Positions 1 to 6,490 of a stretch of DNA of 19,872 nt are shown one piece after another. Below the pieces are notes generated by a model, which had not been told where the DNA came from, searched no databases, and saw nothing but the letters and a program-made list of their open reading frames with translations. Position 1 is the stretch's first letter; the number at the start of each line of letters is the position of its first letter. This DNA comes from JBEBGV01 sp040081265 (GTDB lineage Bacteria; Acidobacteriota; Vicinamibacteria; Vicinamibacterales; UBA2999): assembly GCA_040081265.1 (NCBI GenBank), contig JBEBGV010000076.1, positions 1-19,872 on the forward strand, given 5' to 3'. The position numbers and the translations under genes are program-made.

Positions 1-504
1 AGCGTGCACTTCGATCATTCGGGCGGGCTGCGGACGCTGGTCAACGAGCGCGCGAACGACCGGCAGGTCTCCTCCTGGCAGACGCCCAAGGAGTGGACCC
101 AGGGCGAGCGGGACAAGCAGGGACAGCGGGAAGATCACCGAGAGTGCGAGCAGAAACTGCCGATGGGGTGCCGGGCGCCTTCGCCCCGGTGCCGAGAGCC
201 AGAAGTCCAGTCCTGGCCGAATCTCCACGTCTCCAGGGTGTGACAGGTGAGGCTGAACCTGCACGAGCAGGCGTTGCCTGACGTCGGACTCCAGCCAGGC
301 CCTGAGGTGGTCCAGCGTATCGAAGTGGAGGACAACGGTGTAGGTGAGTTCGCCCTCAGGGGGACGAATGACGGCGACGCCGTGATGTCCCGCAAACGTC
401 TGGGCGATCGGCACGATCGCCCGGGTCCAGGCCTCGTAGGCCTGCTGGTGCTCGGGTCGGACATCGTGGCGAATCACCGAAACGACTTCAGTCGGCTCGG
501 TCAT
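1..504 (-). CDS. ABM-domain (antibiotic biosynthesis monooxygenase-like) membrane protein, partial at left edge
   Basis: I translated this frame by hand. It opens with ATG at 504-502 and stays open to base 1 (168 codons, no stop), so the 3' end lies outside the window. An AGAGG sits about 5 bases before the ATG. Residues about 5-85 look like a ferredoxin-like ABM domain: an opening VVSVIRHDV strand, a Y-E-A-W helix, then GHHGVAVIRP, TYTVVLHFDT and a RAWLESD helix. A GLDFW motif follows near residue 99, then a hydrophobic stretch at about 117-140 that is probably a membrane segment. This ABM-plus-C-terminal-membrane layout matches the COG3224 group, usually about 180-200 residues, so little should be missing. 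ABM domains can be haem-degrading or cofactor-free oxygenases, but many have no known substrate. Nothing nearby identifies one here. Confidence 0.82.
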   Translation of the reverse strand, partial: MTEPTEVVSVIRHDVRPEHQQAYEAWTRAIVPIAQTFAGHHGVAVIRPPEGELTYTVVLHFDTLDHLRAWLESDVRQRLLVQVQPHLSHPGDVEIRPGLDFWLSAPGRRRPAPHRQFLLALSVIFPLSLLVPLALGPLLGRLPGGDLPVVRALVDQRPQPARMIEVHA

Positions 505-895
505 CGTGGCCTCTGCGCGAACGCTGTTATGGGACACGTTTGTTTGTAGATTCTCATGAACAACAAAAATGTATACTCTCGTCCCTGCGCGTGCGGGGGA
601 GGCGGGCGCAGGGGAACTCGAATGACTTCAAAGTCGGCGCAACCGTAAGGTGATTCTACGTATTTGGGCTGATATTGCTTGTTAGTGACAAATATGTTTG
701 ACATCGGATTCTGGTGTCGCGCCTCGGATCGGTGATTTTCCTAAGGATCTCACGCTCATCGAGCGGGTGCGCGTGGCATCTCGCTTGCTCAAAAGCACGT
801 GCAGCACGCCCTGCGGTTGGTGCGTGCGTGCGTCTGTTGCAATTTGATTCCGGATGTCCGCTCGCCGGCCGGCGAACGGGTAGACGAGGTGAGGA
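505..895. other. 391-base intergenic region between the divergent ABM gene and amtB
   Basis: I see no convincing gene here. It is visibly less GC-rich in its first half (about 535-700) than the flanking genes. It contains the sigma-54 type promoter described separately, a TATACT hexamer at 572-577 that could be a -10 element but lacks a good -35 on the plus strand, a GCACGTGC palindrome near 795-802 and a perfect 12-base palindrome (CGCCGGCCGGCG) at 863-874. The last two would lie in or near the amtB leader if the sigma-54 promoter is used. A short GACTT/AAGTC inverted repeat at about 624-635 looks slightly tRNA-like but does not fold as one. Confidence 0.6.
774..789 (+). promoter_or_regulatory. 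Candidate sigma-54 (-24/-12) promoter for amtB
   Basis: The sequence TGGCATCTCGCTTGCT fits the sigma-54 consensus TGGCAC-N5-TTGCW with the required spacing: the GG at 775-776 and the GC at 787-788 start 12 bases apart. Only the sixth and seventh consensus positions (CG) differ. Transcription would start near base 800, leaving a leader of about 96 bases before the amtB ATG. Sigma-54 control with an NtrC-type activator is the classic arrangement for ammonium transporter genes, so the match lies where biology predicts it. I could not identify a clear NtrC enhancer upstream. Confidence 0.6.
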
Positions 896-2104
896 ATGAA
901 CCCAGCTGATACCGCGTGGATGCTTGTCTCGACAGCCCTGGTGCTGCTCATGACACCTGCCCTGGCCTTCTTTTATGGGGGCCTGGTTCGTTCGAAGAAC
1001 GTTCTGAACACCATGATGATGAGCTTTATCTCGCTCGGATTCGTCGGTGTGCTGTGGGCGGTCGTTGGTTACTCCCTGGCCTTCTCGACAGGTGGCGATT
1101 ACCTGGGTGACTTCTCGAATGCCTTCCTGAGCGGTGTGAACCTCGACGCCAAGGGCACCATCCCCCACGTGCTGTTCATGTCCTACCAGGGGACGTTCGC
1201 GATCATCACCGCAGCTCTGATCTCTGGTGCGATCGTCGAGCGCATGAAGTTCTCGGCCTATGTCGTGTTCATCTCGCTGTGGGCGATCTTCGTGTACAGC
1301 CCGGTGGCCCACTGGGTCTGGGGTGGAGGCTGGCTGGCCAAGATGGGCGCACTCGACTTCGCCGGTGGCACGGTGGTCCATGTGAACGCCGCCGTGGCAG
1401 CCGTGGTGGCCGTGATGGTGCTCGGCAAACGCAAGGACTACGGGGCGCCGGGGCTCGTGCCGCACAACGTCCCGTTCGTGCTCCTGGGCGCCGGGCTGCT
1501 CTGGTTCGGCTGGTTCGGCTTCAATGCCGGCAGCGCCCTGTCGGCGGGCAATATTTCATCCCTGGCGTTCACGACGACGATGTTGGCCCCGGCAGGCACG
1601 CTGGTGGTCTGGAGCATTCTGGACATCGTGCGGTCGGGCAAGCCCACCGCCGTTGGTGCCGCGACGGCCATCGTCGTTGGCCTGGTTGCTGTCACGCCGG
1701 CCGCCGGCTTCATCAGCCCGATGAGCGCGATTGCCCTCGGCGCGATTGCCGCCGTGCCCAGTTATCTCTGCCTGGTCATCCGCGCGAAATCCCAGTTCGA
1801 CGACTCGCTCGACGTGCTGGCTGCGCATGGTGTGGGCGGAACGGTGGGCGCGTTGCTCACGGGTGTGTTCGCGGAGAAGCAGTGGAACGGACTGGCCGAC
1901 GGTCTGTTGTTCGGAAATCCGGGCCAGTTGCTGATCCAGGCGACCGCGGTTGGCGCCGCCATCGTCTACAGCGCGGTCGCCAGCTTCATTCTCCTCAAGA
2001 TTGTGCAGATGGTCATCGGCCTGCGCCCGACGGCGAACGAGGAATCGGAAGGCCTCGACATCTCGCAGCACGGCGAAGAAGCCTACCTCCACGCCGAGCG
2101 CTGA
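896..2104 (+). CDS. amtB: Ammonium transporter, Amt/MEP/Rh family
   Basis: This is a 402-residue inner-membrane ammonium channel, the usual length for the family, with about eleven hydrophobic segments. The N terminus carries the family's AFFYGGLVRSKNVLN signature at residues 24-38. The two pore histidines appear as GTVVHVN (H162) and AAHGVGG (H311), the latter preceded by the conserved D-S-L-D stretch. Motifs WVWGGGWL and FGWFGFNAGSAL also match. The C-terminal tail has the typical EGLDISQHGEEAY segment, which in characterised Amt proteins contacts the PII protein GlnK. No glnK gene is adjacent here, although the two are often linked. The start is supported by GAGGTGAGGA just before the ATG. 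A sigma-54 type promoter lies about 110 bases upstream, pointing to nitrogen-limited expression. Confidence 0.97.
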   Translation: MNPADTAWMLVSTALVLLMTPALAFFYGGLVRSKNVLNTMMMSFISLGFVGVLWAVVGYSLAFSTGGDYLGDFSNAFLSGVNLDAKGTIPHVLFMSYQGTFAIITAALISGAIVERMKFSAYVVFISLWAIFVYSPVAHWVWGGGWLAKMGALDFAGGTVVHVNAAVAAVVAVMVLGKRKDYGAPGLVPHNVPFVLLGAGLLWFGWFGFNAGSALSAGNISSLAFTTTMLAPAGTLVVWSILDIVRSGKPTAVGAATAIVVGLVAVTPAAGFISPMSAIALGAIAAVPSYLCLVIRAKSQFDDSLDVLAAHGVGGTVGALLTGVFAEKQWNGLADGLLFGNPGQLLIQATAVGAAIVYSAVASFILLKIVQMVIGLRPTANEESEGLDISQHGEEAYLHAER

Positions 2105-2148
2105 GTTCCCCGTTTCGCAGCCGCGAATCGGACCTGCGTTATCCTTCA

Positions 2149-2179
2149 GGCACGGGCCCCCCACGGGCCCGTGCCGTTT
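2149..2179 (+). terminator. Strong hairpin after amtB, abutting the hemD start
   Basis: Perfect 11-base arms (GGCACGGGCCC at 2149-2159, GGGCCCGTGCC at 2165-2175) flank a CCCAC loop, followed by only GTTTC before the next ATG at 2181. The GC-rich stem is a plausible amtB terminator, but the T-run is short. Because it ends five bases before the next start codon, it would also cover the ribosome-binding region of any read-through message. Confidence 0.7.
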
Positions 2180-2180
2180 C

Positions 2181-3047
2181 ATGTCCTCACCCAGTTTTCA
2201 GAACCTCCGCGTGCTGGCTCTCGAGAGCCGGCGACAGGTGGAGATCGCCTCGATTATCACGGCCTACGGCGGCCGACCTCTCTCCGCGCCCGCGATGCGC
2301 GAAGTGCCTCTCGACTCGAACACGGAGGCGTTCGCGTTCGTGGCGGCCCTGGTGCGAGGGGAGTTCGACGTCTTCGTCTCGCTCACCGGCGTTGGCCTCC
2401 GGGCCGTGCTCGACATCGCTGCGCAGTCGGTGGGCCGCGACGCGTTCGTTGCGGCCCTGACCCGGGTCCGCGTGGTCGCTCGCGGACCGAAGCCACTGGC
2501 CGTACTCCGTGAGATCGGGATCGTTCCGTGGGTGCTCGCGCCGGAGCCGAACACATGGCGAGACCTGCTGGCCGCCGTCGATGTCATGGGTAGTGCCTCG
2601 CTCGAGGGTGCCCGACTCGCGGTCCAGGAATATGGCACCACATCACCATCGCTGCTCGAGGGACTGCGCGTGCGCGGGGCCATCGTGACGAGGGTGCCTG
2701 TCTACCGATACGCGCTTCCCGAGGACCTCGTGCCGCTGCAGGCAGCCGCGGGCGCGGTCAGCCGAGGCGAAGTCGACGTGGTGTTGTTCACGACCGCGAC
2801 CCAGGTCACTCACCTGTTGCAGGTGGGTGACGACCTGAAGATCGGGGCCGAACTTCGACGTGAACTGCCGCGTCTGGTCGTGGGGTCGATCGGTCCGACC
2901 ACCAGCGAGGAACTGCGCGAGCAGGGAGTCGAGGTCGACATCGAGGCCTCGCATCCGAAGATGGGAGTGCTGGTGCGCGATGCAGCCGAGCGGTCCCCGG
3001 CCCTGCTGCTCGCAAAACGTGAGGCCAGGAATGCCGACATCAGATGA
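2181..3047 (+). CDS. hemD: Uroporphyrinogen-III synthase (HemD-family) protein
   Basis: The 288-residue product matches the HemD family, which closes and inverts hydroxymethylbilane to uroporphyrinogen III, the common precursor of haem, sirohaem and cobalamin. The N-terminal RVLALESRR, the APAMREVPL stretch near residue 34, the VFTTATQV-like segment (VVLFTTATQVTHLL) and the C-terminal SIGPTTSEELRE with ASHPKMG are typical of the single-domain enzyme; conserved positions are few in this family. I place the start at 2181 because the in-frame region upstream is amtB and the terminator. There is no clear Shine-Dalgarno sequence, since the hairpin occupies that position. Relatives with this N terminus often lie in nitrate or nitrite assimilation loci, sometimes as regulators, so a sirohaem or regulatory role beside amtB is possible. 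No other haem genes are present. Confidence 0.85.
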   Translation: MSSPSFQNLRVLALESRRQVEIASIITAYGGRPLSAPAMREVPLDSNTEAFAFVAALVRGEFDVFVSLTGVGLRAVLDIAAQSVGRDAFVAALTRVRVVARGPKPLAVLREIGIVPWVLAPEPNTWRDLLAAVDVMGSASLEGARLAVQEYGTTSPSLLEGLRVRGAIVTRVPVYRYALPEDLVPLQAAAGAVSRGEVDVVLFTTATQVTHLLQVGDDLKIGAELRRELPRLVVGSIGPTTSEELREQGVEVDIEASHPKMGVLVRDAAERSPALLLAKREARNADIR

Positions 3048-3375
3048 ACTGCTTGAACTGGCCGCGGCGTGCGCGGACAGGATAGAGCTGGATAGTTCGA
3101 GACACGTGCCATCCTTCTCCGACGCCGAGGAGCAGTGCGAGGAGGAGTATGAGGAATTGCTGCAGGTCATCCACGAAGACGAGCTCTTTGCGTCAGTGGA
3201 CATTCAGCGACAGGAGCAACTCGTCGAGCAGATCGCGGCGGGCCTGCCCGAGAACCTGCGCATGCTGATCGTGGAACTGGCGGATAACCATGCGCGCCAC
3301 GTCTGGCTTCAGCAGGAAGGCGCCTATCACCTCGGCTTCGCTGTGGGACGACGCTTTCGCGCGCCAGTGCCGTAG
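3031..3375 (+). CDS. Small acidic protein of unknown function
   Basis: This 114-residue protein overlaps the 3' end of the hemD-like gene by 17 bases in another frame, with GAGGCCAGGA before its ATG, so the two are probably translationally coupled. The middle is very acidic (the D-A-E-E-Q-C-E-E-E-Y-E-E stretch at about 31-42) and predicted helical. The C-terminal half contains ENLRMLIVELADNHARHVW and EGAYHLGFAVGRR, which together read as a helical protein with two or three histidines. No signal peptide or membrane segment is visible. I do not recognise a family. The conserved-looking C terminus and the tight coupling support a real gene; function is unknown. Confidence 0.7.
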   Translation: MPTSDELLELAAACADRIELDSSRHVPSFSDAEEQCEEEYEELLQVIHEDELFASVDIQRQEQLVEQIAAGLPENLRMLIVELADNHARHVWLQQEGAYHLGFAVGRRFRAPVP

Positions 3376-3388
3376 ACGCCGGCGTCTA
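3373..3388. other. Palindrome joining two convergent stop codons
   Basis: TAGACGCCGGCGTCTA is a perfect 16-base palindrome. Its first TAG is the stop codon of the plus-strand small acidic protein, and the TAG read at its other end on the minus strand is the stop codon of the TetR gene. It could fold into a short hairpin in either transcript, but no T-run follows on either side, so terminator function is uncertain. Confidence 0.6.
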
Positions 3389-4039
3389 GGTGGTGCGGGC
3401 GAGTGCCCAGAGTCCTGCCAGTGAGAACTCGGTGATGTGATCCACCATGGTTCCCACACCGTCGCGTCCGCCCGCCGACGGATTCAGCTGCTCGACCATC
3501 GGCTTGTTCATCATCGCGATGCATTGGGAGTGGATGCTGAAAGCGCATCGCACCACCCGTTCATCGTCGGCAGGACAGCCAAGCAGCTCAGCGACGATTC
3601 CCCGCAGGTACGCCATCCTTGGTCGGACGACCTGATCGACGATGCGGTCGAGCGCACTTGTCGGCTCGGAGAGTTCCCTCAGCATGATGTGGTGCATCCA
3701 GCCGTCGGCGTCGATGGCGGCGACACGAGTCAGGAAGACGTGGACGTAGGCGCGCAGACGCCCTTCGGCATTTTTCCCCGCCCCGGCGTCCTCGGCCTCC
3801 CGGGTGACCGATTGCATCGTGTGAATCGCCAGCTGCACGACCTCATCGTAGAGCCCGGCCTTGCCCGCGAAGTGATAGTTCACGGCTGCGATGTTGGCGC
3901 GCGCCGCCCCGCAGATGTCCCGAATGGTCACATGCGTGTAGCCATGGTCGGCGAAGAGTCGTGCCGCTGCCTCCAGAAGGCGTTCACGCGTGTGGACGTC
4001 CTCGGCGACTTCGGTCACGGTGTTTACGATGCTGGACAC
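3386..4039 (-). CDS. TetR/AcrR-family regulator, CecR-like (DUF1956 C-terminal domain)
   Basis: The 217-residue product has a standard TetR DNA-binding domain at about 17-63: TRERLLEAAARLFADHGY, then TIRDICGAARANIAAVNYHF as the helix-turn-helix. The ligand-binding half (HHIMLRELSEPTSALDRIVDQ, PRMAYLRGIVAELLG, FSIHSQC) fits the DUF1956 domain of the CecR/YbiH group. The start is a GTG at 4039-4037 without a Shine-Dalgarno sequence. A promoter lies so close upstream that the message may be nearly leaderless; a GTG at 4018-4016 is an alternative start. A palindrome in that promoter suggests autorepression. The divergent neighbours are exported enzymes rather than the efflux pumps expected for CecR, so the regulated process may differ. 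Confidence 0.92.
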   Translation of the reverse strand: MSSIVNTVTEVAEDVHTRERLLEAAARLFADHGYTHVTIRDICGAARANIAAVNYHFAGKAGLYDEVVQLAIHTMQSVTREAEDAGAGKNAEGRLRAYVHVFLTRVAAIDADGWMHHIMLRELSEPTSALDRIVDQVVRPRMAYLRGIVAELLGCPADDERVVRCAFSIHSQCIAMMNKPMVEQLNPSAGGRDGVGTMVDHITEFSLAGLWALARTT

Positions 4040-4050
4040 TTTGGGAAGCG

Positions 4051-4079
4051 ACTGTATGAATCAGCTGTTTCATTGTCAA
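4051..4079 (-). promoter_or_regulatory. Promoter of the TetR gene
   Basis: On the minus strand a perfect -35 hexamer TTGACA (4079-4074) is followed by a 17-base spacer and TACAGT (4056-4051; four of six match TATAAT). Transcription would begin near 4044, about five bases before the GTG start. The spacer is filled by the palindrome described separately. Confidence 0.65.
4056..4073. promoter_or_regulatory. Probable TetR operator palindrome
   Basis: ATGAATCAGCTGTTTCAT is an 18-base inverted repeat with one mismatched pair (16 of 18 bases symmetric), centred on CAGCTG. It coincides almost exactly with the spacer of the TetR promoter, so binding would block RNA polymerase. It also lies 61 bases upstream of the divergent hydrolase gene. 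The size and symmetry are typical of TetR-family operators. That this TetR binds it is inferred. Confidence 0.6.
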
Positions 4080-4133
4080 CGTGTTTAGCGCCGCCTCTCC
4101 TCGCCCAGGTCCACTGGCGTAGAATGGCCGCCG

Positions 4134-5456
4134 ATGCGAAAGCTGATGTTGCCCCTGGTCGGGGTCCTCCTCTCAGTTGCCACCGTCGTCCTGGGACAGG
4201 GTGCTGCGCCGGATTTCGACGCCGCGTTCCAGTCGTACTGGCAGGCCGACGATGTAGCTGCGGCGGAACGCGCGGCGAGACAGATTGCAGCGTCTGGCGC
4301 CGGCTTCGATGAGGTCCTCACGCGGCTCAAGACAGGGCGCGTTTATGGGCCCCAGACCGCGGGCGTGAGGGAACTGCCCACCTCGATCAATGGCACGCGG
4401 CTCGACAATACCCTCCAGGTGCCAGACGGCTACGACCCCGCGAAGAAATGGCCGCTGCGCGTGCAACTGCACGGCGGAGTGGGCCGCCCGGCGCCGCGTC
4501 CAGGCCAGAACGGTGGGAGAGGGCTCACAAACAACCGCATTCCGTCTCAGGGCCAGCTGATCCTGCAGCCACGCGCCTGGGCCGATTCGGAGTGGTGGCG
4601 CGCCAACCAGGTTGAGAACATCCTGAAGCTCGTCGCGCAGACCAAGCGCCTGTTCAACGTCGACGAGTCGCATGTGTACGTCACCGGTATCTCCGATGGC
4701 GGCACTGGCACCTATTACCTCGCCATGCGACAGGCCACGCTCTGGTCGGCATGCATGCCGCTCAACGGACATCCGCTGGTGCTCGCCAACCCTGATGTGG
4801 GGGCCGACGGACAGCTCTACGCCGGTAACCTTGTGAACTGCCCCATGCAGGCCGTCAATGGCGGTCGTGATCAGCTCTATCCGGCGTCATCGGTCGAGCC
4901 GTTCATCGAGATGATGAAGAAGGGGGGCGTAGACCTGACCTGGCATGTCTACCCGGAGGCCGGTCATGACACCAGCTGGTGGCCAACGGAACAGGCCAGT
5001 TATGACGCGTTTGTGGCGACGCATCCCCGGCCTGCCTATCCAGAGCGAATTTCCTGGGAAACAGAGCGGACCGATCGTTACAACCGGTACAGCTGGCTGG
5101 TGATCAACACGCTTGGCGCGCGGGCGTCCGACGTGGCGTTCGACGACGTCAATACCTTCACCCCGGGCCTGCAGAAACAGTACGAGCTTTACGACCGCAA
5201 GCGTCCGTCAGGCCGAGTTGATGTGGTGCGCCGTGGGAATCTGTTCGACGCCAGATCGCGCTACGTTCGTGAGTTCACGTTGCTGCTCGACGCCGTCGCG
5301 ATCGACTTCTCGAACGACATCGAGGTGAGGGTGAACGGCAAGCGAGCGTTTGCGGGCAGGGTCAGCCGGGATGTCGCCACCCTCACCAGGTGGGCGGCGC
5401 GGGACGACGACCGCACGCAGTTATATGCAGCGGAGCTCAAGATCACAGTGCCCTAG
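4134..5456 (+). CDS. Exported alpha/beta hydrolase (esterase/depolymerase-like)
   Basis: The 440-residue product begins with a signal peptide (MRKLMLPLVGVLLSVATVVLG). The catalytic domain spans about 85-300: an oxyanion-type LHGGVGRP, nucleophile elbow GISDGG (S187), acid in GGRDQLYP (D246) and histidine in EAGHDTSWW (H278), a complete Ser-Asp-His set. It resembles secreted feruloyl-esterase, polyhydroxybutyrate-depolymerase or prolyl-oligopeptidase-like hydrolases. A C-terminal region (about 305-440) opens with ERISWETERTDRYNRYSWLVI and appears beta-rich, perhaps for substrate binding. The substrate cannot be read from sequence. No Shine-Dalgarno is evident; a TAGAAT eight bases before the ATG (4120-4125) could be a -10 element for a leaderless message. 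It is divergent from the TetR gene and may be under its control. Confidence 0.85.
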   Translation: MRKLMLPLVGVLLSVATVVLGQGAAPDFDAAFQSYWQADDVAAAERAARQIAASGAGFDEVLTRLKTGRVYGPQTAGVRELPTSINGTRLDNTLQVPDGYDPAKKWPLRVQLHGGVGRPAPRPGQNGGRGLTNNRIPSQGQLILQPRAWADSEWWRANQVENILKLVAQTKRLFNVDESHVYVTGISDGGTGTYYLAMRQATLWSACMPLNGHPLVLANPDVGADGQLYAGNLVNCPMQAVNGGRDQLYPASSVEPFIEMMKKGGVDLTWHVYPEAGHDTSWWPTEQASYDAFVATHPRPAYPERISWETERTDRYNRYSWLVINTLGARASDVAFDDVNTFTPGLQKQYELYDRKRPSGRVDVVRRGNLFDARSRYVREFTLLLDAVAIDFSNDIEVRVNGKRAFAGRVSRDVATLTRWAARDDDRTQLYAAELKITVP

Positions 5457-5499
5457 ACCTGCGCAGGCCGCCGAGAGTAGGATTCTGTCGGCTGATTGA

Positions 5500-5516
5500 A
5501 CGGCGGTGAGCGCCGT
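5500..5516 (+). other. Short hairpin between the hydrolase and the next gene
   Basis: ACGGCG and CGCCGT (6-base arms) flank a GTGAG loop 43 bases after the hydrolase stop. No T-run follows, so it is at best a weak terminator or an mRNA-stability element. It makes co-transcription of the hydrolase with the next two genes uncertain. Confidence 0.3.
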
Positions 5517-5555
5517 CATCAGGATGCAATTACCGCGAATTTCTGTGGAGCACAC

Positions 5556-6488
5556 ATGCACCGCCTGATCGGTTCAGTTGTCGCCCTCTCCCTCTTCGCG
5601 CTGGCGGCTGGGGTCTCCCCGACGCAGGCGCAGACCCCGACCCCGACGCTGGCTGTCGGGCCGGTCCTCGATATCATGGGCCAGTGGTCCGGTAATGCCG
5701 GCACCATGGAAGAACAGCCGTTGCGCGGTGACCCCGGGGTCGAGGTCGGCGAATACGTGGGGATGCCGATCAACGCGGCAGCCCGGTTGCATGCTGACAG
5801 TTGGCAGCCGACCTGGGGCTCGCTCCCTGAGTGGCAGAACCGCCCGCATCCGGTGACCTACTCGATGCGTGCGCCGTCCGGCAACTTCCGCCTGACCGCC
5901 GAGTATGACCCGGTCTATCAGAACCTGGTCGCGTATCACATCGACGGTCTCTTCGGCCGGGCTGACCGCGTCGTCTGGATGGATGGACGTCAGCGGCCGT
6001 CGAAGTACGCCGAACACCTGTACCAGGGCTTCTCGCTTGGTGCGTGGGAGAACGGAGTCCTCAAGATCGTCACGACGCACATCAAGTACGCGTTCATTCA
6101 CCGCAACGGGCTGCCGACCAGTCCCTATGCGGTCGTCACCGAGTACTACGTGCCGCACGGCGACCTCCTCACGGGGTTCTACATCGTCGATGATCCGATC
6201 TATCTGACCGAGCCGTTGATCCGCACGACGAGCTACAGACGTGCGCCGCAACAGAACACCGGCCGGGCGCTGCCATCGGAGGTCGTGGAAGAACTCGCCA
6301 CCCTCAAGCGCGGTGAGGTGCCGGCGTACCCGCTGGGCACCAAGCATCGCGAGTATTCCGAAACCCACAAGATTCCGTTTGAGGCGACGCAGGGCGGTGC
6401 CGAAACGGCGCTGCCCGAGTACATGAAACGCATCCAGGAACTGCTGAAGGCGGAGAAGCCGGCCGCGCCTTCCTCGCAGCAGGAGTAG
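5556..6488 (+). CDS. Exported conserved protein of unknown function
   Basis: The product is 310 residues from the ATG at 5556, chosen because GGAG lies six bases upstream and a signal peptide (MHRLIGSVVALSLFALAAGVSPTQAQ) follows immediately; a longer TTG-initiated form would bury the signal. Mature sequence includes FRLTAEYDPVYQNLVAYHIDG, VVWMDGRQRPSKYAEH, GFSLGAWENGVLKIVTTHIK and DDPIYLTEPLIRTTSY. This pattern (a W-x-x-G-x-L repeated strand pair and a P-x-Y-L-T-E-P motif) recurs in exported proteins of acidobacteria and proteobacteria without assigned function, and looks like a beta-rich, lipocalin-like fold. It lies two bases upstream of the MBL-fold gene, so the two are probably made together and act in the periplasm. 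Confidence 0.8.
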   Translation: MHRLIGSVVALSLFALAAGVSPTQAQTPTPTLAVGPVLDIMGQWSGNAGTMEEQPLRGDPGVEVGEYVGMPINAAARLHADSWQPTWGSLPEWQNRPHPVTYSMRAPSGNFRLTAEYDPVYQNLVAYHIDGLFGRADRVVWMDGRQRPSKYAEHLYQGFSLGAWENGVLKIVTTHIKYAFIHRNGLPTSPYAVVTEYYVPHGDLLTGFYIVDDPIYLTEPLIRTTSYRRAPQQNTGRALPSEVVEELATLKRGEVPAYPLGTKHREYSETHKIPFEATQGGAETALPEYMKRIQELLKAEKPAAPSSQQE

Positions 6489-6490
6489 TC

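Noticed and set aside
135..464. Minus-strand 109-codon frame within the ABM gene
   Set aside because: It is Arg/Ser/Pro-rich and overlaps the ABM frame, which has clear domain motifs.
590..665. tRNA-like look (TCGAAT and a GACTT/AAGTC pair) in the amtB upstream region
   Set aside because: No acceptor, D or T stems of correct length can be paired on either strand.
820..833. Short GTGC tandem repeat
   Set aside because: About three units only, too short to count as a meaningful repeat in GC-rich DNA.
656..1465. Minus-strand frame of 269 codons over the start of amtB
   Set aside because: The composition is His/Arg/Asp-rich and without motifs, typical of an antisense shadow of a membrane-protein gene.
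1279..2460. Plus-strand frame of 393 codons overlapping amtB and hemD
   Set aside because: It is Arg/Gly-rich, runs out of frame through amtB, the terminator and hemD, and has no domain.
5496..5555. TTG-initiated upstream extension of the exported unknown protein
   Set aside because: It would place 20 polar residues ahead of a clear signal peptide, and the ATG at 5556 has its own GGAG site.
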